From: Mastigias papua
Taxonomy: Eukaryota > Cnidaria > Scyphozoa > Rhizostomeae > Mastigiidae
Length of the DNA: 64,000 bases
Assembly: GCA_964019165.1 (NCBI GenBank)
Contig: OZ025280.1
Location: 12,952,428 to 13,016,427, forward strand
Reading direction: 5' to 3'
Every line of letters starts with the position of its first letter. Within the stretch, counting starts at the first letter, position 1. Below, in pieces: positions 1 through 11,917 of this stretch. The notes under the pieces are model-generated. The model saw only the letters and a list, made by a program, of their open reading frames with translations. It made no database searches and was not told the DNA's origin. The position numbers and the translations under genes were made by a program.

Positions 1-689
1 AAACAGGGAGTGTTTTGAAGAATCAACCTTATGGTGGGTAACCTTAGGGTGGGTGACTAGTCGCAAAACTAAAATCTATATCTTACGAGATATCAAGCTG
101 AAAATCTCTACACAGTACAAACAAAACATGCTGATTACAAAAATAAAGTATATTTTAGATCTTATAATCCGTTTCCATGGTAACATGTGAACAATAGGAT
201 TTTAGTACTGTAACTGAGTGGAGCTTAGTCTATGAAACTGATACCCAAATGTCTGAACTTTTCTTTCAAAATCATAGATTAGTAACTTCAAAGTGATGAA
301 AGCTACTTTGTATCTTAATATTTCTTCTAGATATACATGATTTTTAGAAAAATTTCTTACTTTTCAATATTGTTCACAAAACGTTTACACTATATTTGAA
401 GCAACATTCTACTACTTCAATTTGTGTCAAAACCATCCCTTAACATCAGTCTACAAGCATTAAGCTCCAAGTTGATGAATAGATTCACTATAAAACGCCA
501 TGTGTAAGGATGAACATTTGCTCACTAAGCTATGCAACTGTGCATAAAACTCATTTTGTGAAAAAACATCTATAGTTTGGTATTATACTTATGAATAGAA
601 AAAGTAAAGGGAAAAGTGCTCAGAGTTAACAAACACTTAATTTTTGCAATAAATCATCTTGAGCCATAAAGACAACACATTTTAGATGA
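1..689. other. AT-rich stretch, no gene recognised
   Basis: No frame longer than about 60 codons resembles a known family and I see no repeat structure. The sequence is low-complexity and AT-rich. Confidence 0.5.
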
Positions 690-905
690 CATTCTCTAAT
701 ATTTCAAATATAGTTATTCAATTTGGAAAACACCTCTGCCAAACACCATCATATAGCACCAAAATGTCCATAACTCCATCTTCATCATATTTAGACATTG
801 AATTACTTAGGGATGTTCACATGATTACACCAATCCTTCATTGCATTAAAAACACAACCAGTTCCTCTAAAAGCCACGATTGCACTTGTGTCTACATCAA
901 ATGAC
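690..905 (-). pseudogene. Possible transposase remnant (MULE/KDZ-like family, uncertain)
   Basis: Read on the minus strand, this stretch gives a short block with FDVDTSAIVAFRGTGCV and, after stops and a frame change, ILVLYDGVWQRCF. A 'valine-rich ... F.G.GC ... YDG.WQ.RG' arrangement recalls Mutator/KDZ-like transposase relatives common in invertebrate genomes, but only from memory. The frame is broken by several stops, so at best it is a decayed fragment. It could equally be chance similarity. Confidence 0.22.
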
Positions 906-1911
906 TGTTGTGTTGACTTCAACCTCATACCCATCCCCCAATTCTATCACAGAGGAATATTATATATATATTTATATATTGTAATTGCAAGTATCACAAT
1001 AAATTCCTACTTTAGCAGACAAGCCACAAATTTTGTCTTGCAATAGACTCTTACAGCAGCTGATTTGCAGGAAGGGTACAATAGCTTCTGTACCAAGTTA
1101 ACTAGACAAGAAAATTGAACATATGCAAAGCAATTTTATTGTCACCATTAGGGTCATCAAAGCTTCTCTTATCAGAATGTTCACCAATGTTTATACCGGA
1201 CATTTCCACCTTCATTGCACTGGCCAAGGTTGATGCTGCATTTCTCATGTCAAAGGGCATACTATGCATCAAAACAGTGTCTTCTTCCTGGGCACATTGT
1301 ACGAACCAGAAGATTCCTGCTCTATTCAGCTCATTACTGTGACAAAAAAACCAGTGGAAAGTGATGACTTAGAGCTTTGCAAACCAACACAAACTTGTTT
1401 CTAGGCCACAGTTATGAATCACGTGGGTTGCAATGTCCAACAGAATTGGAGACCTTTGGGAAACAACCAATCAATTGCAAGTATATGTTTTCTAGCACCA
1501 TTGTGGCAGGATTTGTTGTTTTTAGATTAAATTGACATCATTCCAGCCTTCCACAGGTAGATCAATGTCTCTTTTGGAAACTACCATTGAAAAGCAGAGG
1601 AAAAGGGCTTTCAAATGATATATAGGGTCTAGCACTTATGAAAAAGAGGACCAACTAACAACACCCATAAAGGTGAAAGAAAATATAAAAGAATTAACTC
1701 ACTTGGCAATGCACCTAACCTACAAAAACCGTCGAGTTCTCTACTTTAATGCTATTATTTATCAAATATAACTGTAGATTCTGATTCTTTGATGTATAAA
1801 GTAGTAGGATCAACCATAAACCTCAAAGTGATAACTTTTACAAAATTTAGCATTTTTTGACCAGTCACCCACCTTAGGGATGGATGATGTCATGTCCATT
1901 ATATACTGCTG
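906..1911. other. Intergenic, one unexplained minus-strand open frame
   Basis: A minus-strand frame at about 1345-1113 runs roughly 75 codons without a stop (containing AGIFWFVQCAQEEDTV). It lacks a good start and I do not recognise it. Nothing else is supportable here. Confidence 0.3.
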
Positions 1912-2540
1912 GTCAGTTGGCATGTGTATGAGCACAGCCGCAACAGTTTTAGGACTCTTCAATCCGGCCATCATTGATTGGTACACTTTGTTGTGAGATG
2001 AATGTTCTGCCAAAGTACCCCGAATGCCCATTGCTGACAAAATGCTGGGTGGCATTGGCCAGATCCTGGACATCAATGAATCTGTTATGATAAAAAGGAA
2101 ATACCAATGTTGTGACCTTCACCAACAGCATGATCAATGGGCGTTTGGGCTGTATTATCAAGAAACCAAGTAGGGTTGGATACACTTTGTGCCACAGCAA
2201 GATGAAGCAAAAGTGCTGCCAAGTAATACAGCAGTTCATTTGCCCTGGATCAACAGTGTATTCAGATGGATGGGCTGCGTACAACAACAGTGCGAACCAT
2301 GGCTATGTTCATGGGTGTGTGATACACCTGGATAACTTTGTGGATCCTGTCACAGGTGTACACACCCAGGGCGAGTAAAGCTATTGGTCTAGGGCGAAGC
2401 AGAAAATCAAAGCTGTATATGGCAGCAGGTTGCATCTTGTACCCTCGTACCTGGACGACTTCATATGGAGGGAAAGATTTGGCCACAATACAGGAGAAGC
2501 ATTTGAAAATATCCTGCAGCACATTGCAGAACAGTACTGA
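1912..2540 (+). pseudogene. Merlin (IS1595/IS1016-like) transposase remnant
   Basis: The plus strand holds a broken Merlin-type DDE transposase. Around 1976-2100 one frame reads IDWYTLL, a stop, then GGIGQILDINES and QWAFGLYY; Asp 2069-2071 in DINES is the expected first catalytic residue. After a frameshift near 2170, another frame gives CPGSTVYSDGWAAYNN, with the second catalytic Asp, then NFVDPVTGVHTQGE and a TAA stop at 2376-2378. The same frame then continues with KAVYGSRLHL and DDFIWRERFG, the family's C-terminal block. At least two stops and one frameshift make it non-functional. I found no terminal inverted repeats. The order and spacing of blocks fit the IS1595-like domain well. Confidence 0.82.
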
Positions 2541-2878
2541 ACTGTTCTACCCTTTATAATCTACTCTTTGTTATTGGTAGTAAAGTAACTTTTTGTAAAT
2601 ATCGCTGTACACTGTCTTGAAGACACACCAAATATTAAATAAAGAAGTCTCCTCCCTCCACTTTTCACATTTCGCATAAAATTAATACCAACTGAAAGAA
2701 CTAAGTGTCAAACATTGATTTTGCAAATAAGAACTAGACTGAAACAGCACTTAACTGGAAGTTTTCATGACAGTTCAGCCTTGCTGTATTCCTTGACTTT
2801 ATCTCCAACTTTTGATATTTCAGAGCATAATATCTTATAAACAATGCAGTTCTTTATACATGTAGATACCATATGTTA

Positions 2879-3062
2879 CTTTGTTTTATATTTTAGTTTG
2901 TGCATGTGGCAAGGATCAAAAAGTGAACACTTATTATAAGTCATTGTTGGAAGTTTAAATGTTGTTGTACCAGAATCATATGTTGCAGTATCACAGTTGC
3001 AGCCAAGTTGCTGGACCATGTTCATGTTGGTGACTGTTCCATCACATGTCACACACACATGT
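2879..3062 (-). pseudogene. P-element/THAP9-like transposase, fragment 2 (downstream of the LTR insertion)
   Basis: On the minus strand the frame reads HVCVTCDGTVTNMNMVQQLG and then LFDPCHM, the RNase H-like core block of P-element/THAP9 transposases (CDGT..N and DPCHM). It begins exactly at the outer edge of the 5' LTR at 3063. The upstream part of the same protein resumes beyond the 3' LTR at about 9811, so one gene was split by the retrotransposon. The frame stops at 2876; the rest of the C-terminal half is not recognisable to the left and may be lost or beyond an intron. Confidence 0.8.
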
Positions 3063-3625
3063 TGTGATATAGACGGTCCCTGCAATTGTACGTTTGCCAT
3101 TGTCGTAAATAGTTGTTGTTGCGGCAAACTATTACGTAGGAACTTGACTGCAGCGTCCAACACATTACTTGGAACATTGTCAGGACAGTTCCATATTTGA
3201 ACGTAAACGAAGTTGCTCCGCAGCTGGACGTTGTATTATGCAAATAACATTTTTATTGTATTTTTCCTTTTCATGTAATTTCAGTTCTATATATGGTAAA
3301 GGGTTTGGCACTATTGTACTAAGCTTTTCCTATTAGTGAGTAAGATTTATTAAAGTTAGTTGGTTGTGGGTTTAGCCGAGCTGAGTATGAAGATGTTGTG
3401 ATGCCACGCATCCAGAGGTTTTAAGTGCAGAGACAATTTCAGACGAAACTGTTTATTGATATATCATTTTGATTGCTGTTGTTTAGCTGTTGATGTTTTA
3501 AATAAAGTTACACAAAAGACGCAAGCGACTGTTTATCTCAGGTCATAAGTTAGTCTTAAACTTCCATTACCTTTTGTGTATCGTTTGTCACTCACGCATT
3601 TGTTAAGCTGAAGGCACACTTAACA
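3063..3625 (+). repeat. 5' LTR
   Basis: Begins TGTGATATAGACGGTCCC and ends CACTTAACA. The same 563-bp sequence recurs at 9243-9805. The true start may be 3 bp further left (TGT at 3060-3062), where the two copies differ by one base. A TATATATGG stretch near 3290 and AATAAA near 3500 are candidate TATA and polyadenylation signals. Confidence 0.92.
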
Positions 3626-3645
3626 TTGGTGCCCCGTGTGAGGAA
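3626..3645 (+). other. Putative tRNA primer-binding site
   Basis: Directly after the 5' LTR comes TTGGTGCCCCGTGTGAGGA. A TGG one base beyond the LTR is the expected complement of a tRNA 3' CCA end. I cannot assign the tRNA species from memory. Confidence 0.65.
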
Positions 3646-4142
3646 ACTGCTGATTTGAAGTAAAGAAAAAGTTAGAACTTCGCAGTAAACAATTTACTGT
3701 TGTTGAATTATTGCATTAAATACGTCTTTTGTGCTGGTCGTTGTGGAAAATCAAGGAAACTGTCTCAGATAGTTTGGCAATATTGACATTGTTAATCGTC
3801 CATAACGAAGATACACAGAGAATGTGTACCAAGACGAAAGGTCAGTTTTGTAGTTTTATGTCTATTGACTTTACACGTGTTTTGATGTCTTACATTTCAT
3901 CATATGAAATCGCAGAAACATGATATTTGTGTGATTTACCTATAGCAATTTAAGCTGTATATTAGTGTATTGGCTCATTGACTGTTGCTGATTTGTGTCA
4001 ATCTGACACAAAGGCTTGTTATAATGGTATTGGTTTTACTTGTTCGTTGACCTTTTGTATTCACGGAGGTACATATTTGTGTGTTATATCGACTTTTCAA
4101 CTTTGAACACGCGTATAACTGTATTACAAATGTGCTAATATC

Positions 4143-5248
4143 ATGGAAGCCACTGTAAACGAATTACAAACGCAATTTAGTGCCGTCCAGGCAGCGCTAG
4201 AAGGAAATTTGCAGTCGGTCCTTTTTCAACTTCACTCCTTTAATGGTCTCCTGAATGAGGATATAAACGAGTGGCTCTCTTGTTTTGAAACTTTAGCAAA
4301 ATGTCATGGTTGGTCTAATGCCAAAAAGATGAATGCGTTACCACTTTCTCTGGGCAGACCCGCTAAAGCCTGGTTTGACACACAATGCCCTGGGGCAAAA
4401 GCTGACTTGACTGCTGTAATAGATGGTCTAAAAACATGATTTGGCTCCCAGTTGTTGGAATTTCTTTTCAGGCAGGAACTTTATGCTCGGAAACAAAGCC
4501 CAACGGAGCCCCTGTCTTTGTATACAGAAGACATATTAAGAAGAGCCAATGGCTCGCTTTTTCGGATAAAGACTTAATGAATGGTTTTATAAATGGGTTG
4601 CGAGATGATGTCAAAAACCATGTTATTTCAAATCAACCCAAGTCTTTCACGGAAGCAGAAAATCTTGCTCGTTTGAGGGAAGCCGTTTCTAGAAATTCAG
4701 GACTTTCTAACCAGTTGCCTGCCCCACAGTCTATGCTCCAGGAGCAACGGATTAAGGAGTTGGAACATCATGTTAACCTCCTTGTCAGCCTTGCGGGTCA
4801 GAATAAAGGCAATATGGTACCCCCTGTTTCCACTTTTGACCAGAAGCAGAGTCGTACAACAAATAGTTCAATGCAACCTGCTACAAAGTCTGCTGTAGAT
4901 GCCCCCGTAACCCCGGGCAATATCAACGCTATCAAAAACGAGATTATCGCCGCTATACAAAGTGGGTTTCAAAAGAATCATACAGGAAAGAGACCACATC
5001 AGATTCAGCCTTTCATGGGAAATCAGGGTGGTGCGCATGGTAGATATTTACGCACAACTGACGGCCAGCCAATGTGCACTTTCTGTAGCGGCACGTTGCA
5101 CGCTATTGTAGTGAACGCCCCCAGCAGTCGTCCTGTTATGCAACTGCACCGCCTAAATCACCTGTTTACACCGGGACTTCTCCATCGAACCATGCAAGAA
5201 GGTCTTTTCGACCCCAGCAGCAATCAGATGAGGGCACCCAAAATTTAA
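4143..5248 (+). pseudogene. gag: gag of the Ty3/gypsy element, frameshifted
   Basis: Starts at ATG 4143 after a ~500-bp leader. The first 98 codons carry a retrotransposon gag-like segment (INEWLSCFETLAK, then PAKAWFDT). A TGA at 4437-4439 ends this frame, though recognisable gag residues continue past it in the same frame. Coding then moves to another frame by about 4560 (DLMNGFINGLRDDVKNH) and runs to 5248. A zinc-knuckle start (CTFC, near 5078) is present, but the remaining His/Cys positions are lost after a further disturbance. The product would form the capsid of an intracellular particle; this copy cannot make it intact. Confidence 0.8.
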
Positions 5249-5267
5249 ACGGGACAGGGCCTTCAAC

Positions 5268-8200
5268 ATGGGGGTACTGAAGGCCCAAGAAGAAGTATGC
5301 AATACAGAAAGCCCCAAGCTAGTAGATAGGTCAGAATTAAACTATAAACAATGGGCAAACAAACGCACAATCGATCATTTTAGAGAACAACCAGCAAAAA
5401 TTGAAGAACGATGTGAACATAATCCTGACTATGCACATAATAGCGCTACAAACAAGTCTGATCATACTATTCCCACCATTGAAACTGGTAGCACTATTCC
5501 TCTCACTACCAGTGTTTTGATCTGGGGTGTAGTCCTCAATCAATCAACCAAGATGCTTGTAGATACAGGAGCTGCTGTAACTGTGATCAGTGACGCATAT
5601 TACCATGATATTTTGCAGTCTGTATACCACTTAAAGCAAAATACTTGGCTTTACAGTGTAATAACAGCGAATGGGAATAGCATACCTGTAACGGGGTTTG
5701 TATCATTCCCTGTACTGATCGGTCAGAGCAAGTATTCTTGTGATGCTTCCATTGTCCCTGGGCTAGCATATAATATAGTCCTTGGCAGGGATTTCTTACA
5801 TAAATTCAGTGCATTTATTGATGTACGTGGGCATACAGTTAAAGTCGCGCCTGACAATAGTGTGTCTTTTGTAAATAAAGACTTACCGCCACACGCATCA
5901 GAGGTTCGAGTAGCACAAAAAGTAAGTGTTGATGCTAGTAGTGAATCTGGTAATCCAGCCTATCTTACGACACCTCCATCCGAGAATATCATAGGTCTTA
6001 TTGAAGCTGTACCAAAACTTTCCGATCGTTATCATTTGTTTGTGGCGTCATCAGTTTCAAGTCCTGGGGAAGATGGCAGGGTGTCCTTTTGCTTGCTAAA
6101 TCCAACTGAACAACCGGTACTCTTACATAAAGGAACAACCATTGGCCAATTTGTGGAAAATAAGTCAGATGCTACTATTATCTCTCTAGAATCAGAGCCG
6201 TTTGTGTCATGTAAACCTACTAGGCCTATCGAGCCTAAGGAACAGTTTTTATCTCGTTTTGCTTCATTTCCGAGTACACCATTATCAGAAGATGAAATCA
6301 AGTGCTTAGCAGAACTTCTTGAAGTGTACGCTGACATATTCGCTTCCTCTAGTTTAGATCTCGGCCGTACAAATATCGTACAACATTCTATCGATACAGG
6401 CGAAGCTCGGCCTATTAAACAGCCTCCATATTGCGTTTCTCAGACTCAAAGAGCTGAAATTGAAAGACATATTGCCAACATGCTGAAACAGGGTATACTT
6501 GACGTATCTTCAAGCCCTTGGAGCTCGCCTGTCGTACTTGTTAAGAAGAAAGACGGTACTACTAGGTTTTGTGTAGACTATAGAAAACTCAATGCCGTTA
6601 CACGTAAGGATAGTTAGCCGCTACCTTGAATCGATGATATTCTTGATTCTTTGTCAGGATCACAGTATTTTACTACCCTAGACCTTCAGTCGGGATATCA
6701 TCAAGTAGCTATGTCTCCAGATTCAAAGGATAAAACTGCCTTTGCTAGTCATATAGGTATTTATGCTTATGATGTCATGAGTTTTTGGCCTATGTAATGC
6801 GTCTCTGTGTTTTCAACGGTTAATGTCACGTGTACTCCGTGGCCTCGAATGGAAGCTTTGTCACGTTTACATCGATGACGTAATCATCTTTGCGCAGAGT
6901 CTTGAAGAACATTTGTCTCGCTTGCAGTTAGTATTCGAATGATTCCGTCAAGCTAACGTGAAGCGTAAGCCTTCCAAGTGTCATTTTGCTGAGACTTCTG
7001 TTACGTTTCTGGGCTTCCTGGTGTCAGCTAATGGAATTTCACCAGACACAGATAAAATCTTCGCCGTTCAGTCCTTCCCTTGGTCTAAATCCATGAAGGA
7101 TGTTCGTAGTTTTTTAGGGCTTGCCACTTATTACCATCATTTTGTACATAGTTTTGCTAAAATATCTTCGCCTTGAACAGACTTACTCGTAAGGATATTG
7201 TTTTTCTGTGGACTCCTGTGTGTGAAGAAGCGTTCCTTGATTTGAAGTGTCGTTTATGTTCTGTGCCTATTCTGGCATACCTGATTTTAATCAGCCTTTC
7301 ACTTGTACACGGATGTAAGCCAGTCTGCGTTAGGCTATATTTTAGGCTATATTTGTGTTATTGTGTATGGTGGACGAGAGCTTAATATTACAGAGAAAAA
7401 GTATAGTACGACAGAAAGAGAAGCCCTGGCTGTAGTCGATGGTGTCAAGTGCTATCAGCCCTATCTTGCAGGGAACAAGTTTTATATTCATACGGATCAC
7501 GGGAGTCTTCTTGGCTCATGCATATCAAAGATCCGACAGGTACACTTGCATGCTGGGCTTTGCAACTACAGCAGTACCACTTTGACATTATTCATCGTGC
7601 AGGTACTTCAAATGGAAAGGCAGATGCCCTTTCTCGTCGCTCTTATGTTAGTCTCCTTTCTGTCTCGCCAGCAGCCCAGGTCACGTTGCCTGTAAGTGTT
7701 ATTGAACCACCATGTCCTCCTGCAGCCATGTTGCACACTTTACAGCGTCAAGACCCAGACCTTGCTCCAAGTATCCAGTACCTTGAAACATCAGAAATAC
7801 CTACTGAAGATAAGGAAGCTCGCTCTCTGCTTTTGCAAATCGATTCTTACTATCTCGATGGCAACGGTCTCCTGTGCCATCTGTGGACACCTGGAAAATG
7901 TCACCTTCAGGTTCTGTGTTCTCAGGTCGTAATCCCAGCCTCCTTACGTCATGAGGTCATATCTGCTTGTCATGACTCGCCTACTGCTAGCCATTTTAGC
8001 ACACATAAAACTTATGACAAAATCTGTCGTCGCTATGTTTTGCCTGGTATGTTCCGAGATATCGATCGTTGGTGTCGCCCTTGTGTCGACTGCGCTATGA
8101 AAAAAGTTCCAAGGGGTCAGCATAAAGCCCCCCTGTTGCCTATCCCAGTCGAAAGAGCCTTTGATAGGATTGCAATGGATATCTCTGGTCCTTTACCGGT

Positions 8201-9242
8201 AGCAGATGATGGTAATCGCTACATCATAGTTATTACTATACGTGCTGGCCTGAGGCTTTTGCTTTGCCGTCAATAGAAGCTCCTCGGATCACTCAGCTAC
8301 TTGTGGATGAAATTGTTGTGCGCCATAGTGCACCACGCAAGTTATTATCTGATTGAGGACCCAACTTTCTTGCTACTATCAGGAAGGAAGTTTGCAATCT
8401 CATTAACACTCGTCGGCAGCACACCACTGCATACCATCCTTAGACTGACGGACTGGTTGACAGATTTAGTGCTACTTTAACGGAAGGTCTCTCCATGTAC
8501 GTCATTTCCAACCAAAAGGATTGGGATAAGCACATCCCTATGGTTCTCTTTGCGTAACGCATTTTGCCTAATGCAACTACGGGAGAGTCTTGTATGGTCA
8601 AGAACCCAGACTCCCTATCGATGCTGCTTTGTTGTTACCAATGTCTAATATTTCACCATCTGTCACCGAGCATCGCACTTGTATTGTGCAAAACCTTGAG
8701 GATGCTCAACAGACTATACGTAGCAATAGGCAACTTGCGCAACAACGCATGAAGCTCCAGTACGATAAACACAGTGCACCAGTTCATTACGATGTTGCTT
8801 CCAAAGTTTGAGTATTTACGCCAAAAACCAAGAAAGGCCTGTCCAAGAAACTGAGTCACAATTTTCACGGTCCTTATCGCATTGTTCATAAGCTGTCGTC
8901 GGTCCATTTCAGGTTGCTCACTTTAGACAACCGAGTAGTTTTCATACCGGTCCATGCGAACTGTTTGAAGCCATTCTACGATCCCGCCAATCATCCCATC
9001 GGTCCGTTACCACCTGTTGACGAGTTGCCACCAGATCTCGCTGAGTCAGATTTGCCATCTGACAGTTTCGTTACTGAGGCTTCGCAGATTACCACCGATG
9101 TAGATAGTGCTTCTGATTCCATCATGTCGCCGACTGAGCCAACCATTGCTCATCCTAAGGATTTTTATATGCCACAAACTATCGTTCCAGCTTACTTTGA
9201 TGGTCAAGCCTGGAGGCTTGTCTCTAGAGAGGAGGGTAATGG
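5268..9242 (+). pseudogene. pol: pol of the Ty3/gypsy element (protease-RT-RNase H-integrase), broken
   Basis: Domains occur in the expected order. Aspartic protease: LVDTGA at 5556-5573. Reverse transcriptase from about 6350, with [11 protein letters not shown], then stops TAG 6615-6617 and TGA 6627-6629, the LDL motif A, a frameshift near 6785, and YIDD at 6868-6879. RNase H around 7300-7500 in shifted frames. Integrase zinc-binding HHCC region about 7960-8095 (CRPCVDC), then core motif RIAMDISGPLP near 8170. Where the catalytic Glu is expected (TDGLV-x-RF, about 8443-8470) the codon reads Asp. A C-terminal tail runs to the polypurine tract. At least four stops and several frameshifts exclude function. 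Confidence 0.9.
9225..9242 (+). other. Polypurine tract
   Basis: AGAGAGGAGGGTAATGG lies immediately before the 3' LTR, where the plus-strand primer of LTR elements is expected. Confidence 0.75.
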
Positions 9243-9805
9243 TGTGATATAGACGGTCCCCACCATTGTACGTTTGCCATTTGCGTCAATAGGTGTTTTT
9301 GCAGCAAACTATTATGTAGGAACTTGACTGCAGCATGCAACATATTACTTGGACCATTGTCAGGACAGTTCCATATTTCAACGTAAATGAAGTTGCTCCG
9401 CAGCTGGACGTTGTATTATCCAAATAGCATTTTTATTGTATCTTTCCTTTTCACGTACTTTCAGTTCTATATATGGTAAAGGGTTTGGCACTATTGTACT
9501 AAGCTTTTTCTATTAGTGAGTAAGATTTATTAAAGTTAGTTGGTTGTGGGGTTAGCTGAGCTGAGTATGAAGACATTGTGATGCCACGCATCAAGAGGTT
9601 TTAAGTGCAGAGACAATTTCAGACGAAACTGTTTATTGATATATCATTTTGATTGCTGTTGTTTAGCTGTTGATGTTTTAAATAAAGTTACACAAAAGAC
9701 GCAAGCGAGTGTTTATCTCAGGTCGTAAGTTATTCTTAAACTTCCATTACCTTTTGTGCTTCGTTTGTAACTCACGCATTTGTTAAGCTGAAGGCACACT
9801 TAACA
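9243..9805 (+). repeat. 3' LTR
   Basis: Same length and ends as the 5' LTR; substitutions are concentrated in the first ~110 bp and near the right end. It is followed directly by the interrupted THAP9-like gene. Confidence 0.92.
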
Positions 9806-9810
9806 AACAA

Positions 9811-10960
9811 CTCTCAAGCTAGTCTCAGCTGCTTTTGTCAATCCTTGCCATTTGCATTTGTACTTTATTGATCACAAAGTAACCAATTGGGCATTTCCAG
9901 TGACCCTGCAAACAAGTAAGCAAGAATACAAGAGCCCCTGTGGCAGGCTGCTCATCTGGCTCAACAATAGCAGCTCCATATTTAACAAACCCCACGTAAT
10001 GATCTGTTTGTGGATCATATAAGGTTTGATTTCTAAGTGCCATTCCATCTAAGGTCAGACAACAGTCTTGCTTTTCTGGACAACCTTTAGTACATTCTGA
10101 GAGCGATTGGAATACCTCTTCAAACACGCCAGGTTCACAATAAAAAGTTGAAGACCACCATCTAATCATTGATGGATGTAGCAAACTTAATGTACCTCTT
10201 ACACAGTTGTATGCCTTTGGAGAGTAGAAGTATAGTGTTGTTGCAAATTCTTTCACTGTATCATCATATCGCCTACCTTTCTCCTGTCTGCATGTGTTCT
10301 GTAAGGTGTTGTTAAATACTGACAACTGCACATTGTCACACTTATTATGTAGCAATGAAGCCTCATCTCAGGCTATCATTTCTTTCAATTTCATTGATTA
10401 ACTGCCTCAGGGTCTACATTTTAGTGTTTCTCCTTCTTACTTTCTGTTGCAGAGTTTTTATTTTCCTCTGCAACATAATATTTTTGGAAATGAGCATGTT
10501 GTTCTTAAGTAATTCTTGATTTTTATTATTGTTACTCTCCTTTCCTAAATCATAATGGGGTGTGGCAACGTTATGACTTCGCATACTTTTTGTTGGAGAA
10601 CTTGATGGGCTTGGTTGCTTCCATTTGACTCCTGGGCGAATAACGGGTTTGTCCTTTGGTTGCAAACGCAGTGGATGACCTTTAAAGATTGTTGGAACTG
10701 CTTCAGGCATCAACTGACAGCGGGACTTTATCCCAGGTGGAAAAACATAGTCAGATAGTTCAAAATGTTCACTGCATATAAAGCTATATGGAGTTGCAAC
10801 CTATCTCTTTCCAATTTTATCAGCACATTTAACTGCTGCTTGCCACTTTTCTAATTTTTCTTTCTCATTCAAAGGGAAGCTGAAGGACATTGATGGGTTA
10901 GCAAGTGTTTTGAAACATATATGTTTATAATACGTTTTATAAAGAGCATCAAAGTTCTCT
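9811..10960 (-). pseudogene. P-element/THAP9-like transposase, fragment 1 (THAP domain, coiled coil, RNase H-like start)
   Basis: Reading leftward from about 10960: MSFSFPLNEKEKLEKWQAAV, then CSEHF and AVPTIF (near 10690), the C-terminal half of a C2CH THAP zinc finger. A basic, Asn/Lys-rich coiled-coil-like stretch follows to 10414. From about 10355 comes the transposase core with YDDTVKEFATTLYFYSPKAY, TLDGMALR and GHWKCPIGYF. Breaks: TAG where the invariant THAP tryptophan is expected (just before VATPYSFICSEHF), stops and a frameshift between 10414 and 10356, and a stop near 9825 just before the LTR. The N-terminal zinc ligands are not seen and may lie in an upstream exon. The protein would bind and cut P-like transposon ends; this copy is dead. 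Confidence 0.85.
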
Positions 10961-11369
10961 ATATGGCCCTGGGGAGAAAATAGTCATCACATCAGTTTGT
11001 TGTGCTCGTAACACACTTAAGAGAAAACTATAAGTTTCTGAGCAGATTGTATACTTTACGCTGTATGCAAGAAATGATTGACATAACATCAACGTTTTGA
11101 TTTTGGTTGACTTTTATTATTAATATTTTGGTCTTCTTCCTTTTAGTTTTCTACATTTTGCAGCGCAAGAATGTTAGGTTTGGGCCTAAATGTGAAAACA
11201 ACATCACACAAAAGTTAAACAAATTACCTATGAAATGCAATATGAGCTCTCTCTGGAGATCCTTCCTCACAACTCGCATGATTCCCTCTTTTACTCGATA
11301 CTTTCCCCTTATTTCTATTAGATATCTGTTTGTTTGTATAACCAAAGGCTACACAGTTGATAGGCATGT
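10961..11369. other. Left flank of piggyBac; possible start of a Harbinger remnant
   Basis: AT-rich with no clear gene. The last ~35 bp before the TTAA read GYTVDRHV on the plus strand, which loosely recalls the first catalytic block of Harbinger transposases (compare the remnant at 14148-14918). The match is weak. Confidence 0.25.
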
Positions 11370-11389
11370 TTAACCCTTTCTGTGGCAAT

Positions 11390-11405
11390 GTAGCAGATCT
11401 GCTAC
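11390..11405. repeat. piggyBac subterminal palindrome
   Basis: GTAGCAGATCTGCTAC is a perfect 16-bp palindrome 16 bp inside the left end. Close relatives GTAGCATATTTGCTAC (11743-11758) and GTAGCAAATGTGCTAC (13995-14010) lie near both ends. They are likely transposase-binding subterminal repeats; this is inference. Confidence 0.6.
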
Positions 11406-11917
11406 TATAAGATCAGGGAGCCATCTTGGTCTGGCCTTGCTTCCAAAACATGTTTTACCCATCATGCCTTGTCAGTTGTAGCTTGACTAGCGTGGTTGCA
11501 TGTGAAGTTCAGTTAGATACTCCGAAACAAGCAGTTGGTTTTGTGCATAAGTTTGTCCTCAATCAGGTTTGTTGTGTTTTGATTTCGCTGCTATGTTTGG
11601 CCAGATTGCTTTGTATTTTATGATTAGGATTTAAATTTGATATCCTATATGCATAGATCTTCAGTGATTTAGAAGCCCCATGTCAGCAAATCTCTTTCAA
11701 TTCAATCTTTGTGTTCATCGCAAAAATTTACCCAACACTTTTGTAGCATATTTGCTACATTGGCACATAAGAGCCAAGTAGCATATGACTTCCTGTCATA
11801 GGCATGTTACAGTATTTATCAACAATAATGATTATAAGCTATGTTTTCAATCAGTTTGTGCACGATATATGCTTTTAGCTATATTTGTACATCTTTATGT
11901 TGTATTTATTATAGAAA

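Larger units (their letters stand above)
3063..9805 (+). mobile_element. Ty3/gypsy-type LTR retrotransposon, decayed, no env
   Basis: Two direct repeats of 563 bp bound a unit with primer-binding-like site, gag, protease, reverse transcriptase, RNase H, integrase and polypurine tract in Ty3/gypsy order. No envelope-like frame follows integrase, so this is a retrotransposon rather than an integrated retrovirus. By eye I count about 33 differences between the LTRs (roughly 6%), so the insertion is not recent. Every coding region is broken. No clean target duplication is visible: left flank ends acacacatgt, right flank starts aacaactct. The element sits inside a minus-strand THAP9-like gene. Confidence 0.92.

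Noticed and set aside
1810..2522. Minus-strand ORFs at 1810-2522
   Set aside because: They are antisense shadows of the Merlin remnant, which has the recognisable motifs.
3626..3645. A tRNA gene near the LTR
   Set aside because: Only an 18-nt complement of a tRNA end is present; no cloverleaf.
8914..9252. Possible envelope gene of the LTR element
   Set aside because: No signal peptide, transmembrane segment or furin-like site; it continues the integrase C-terminal tail.
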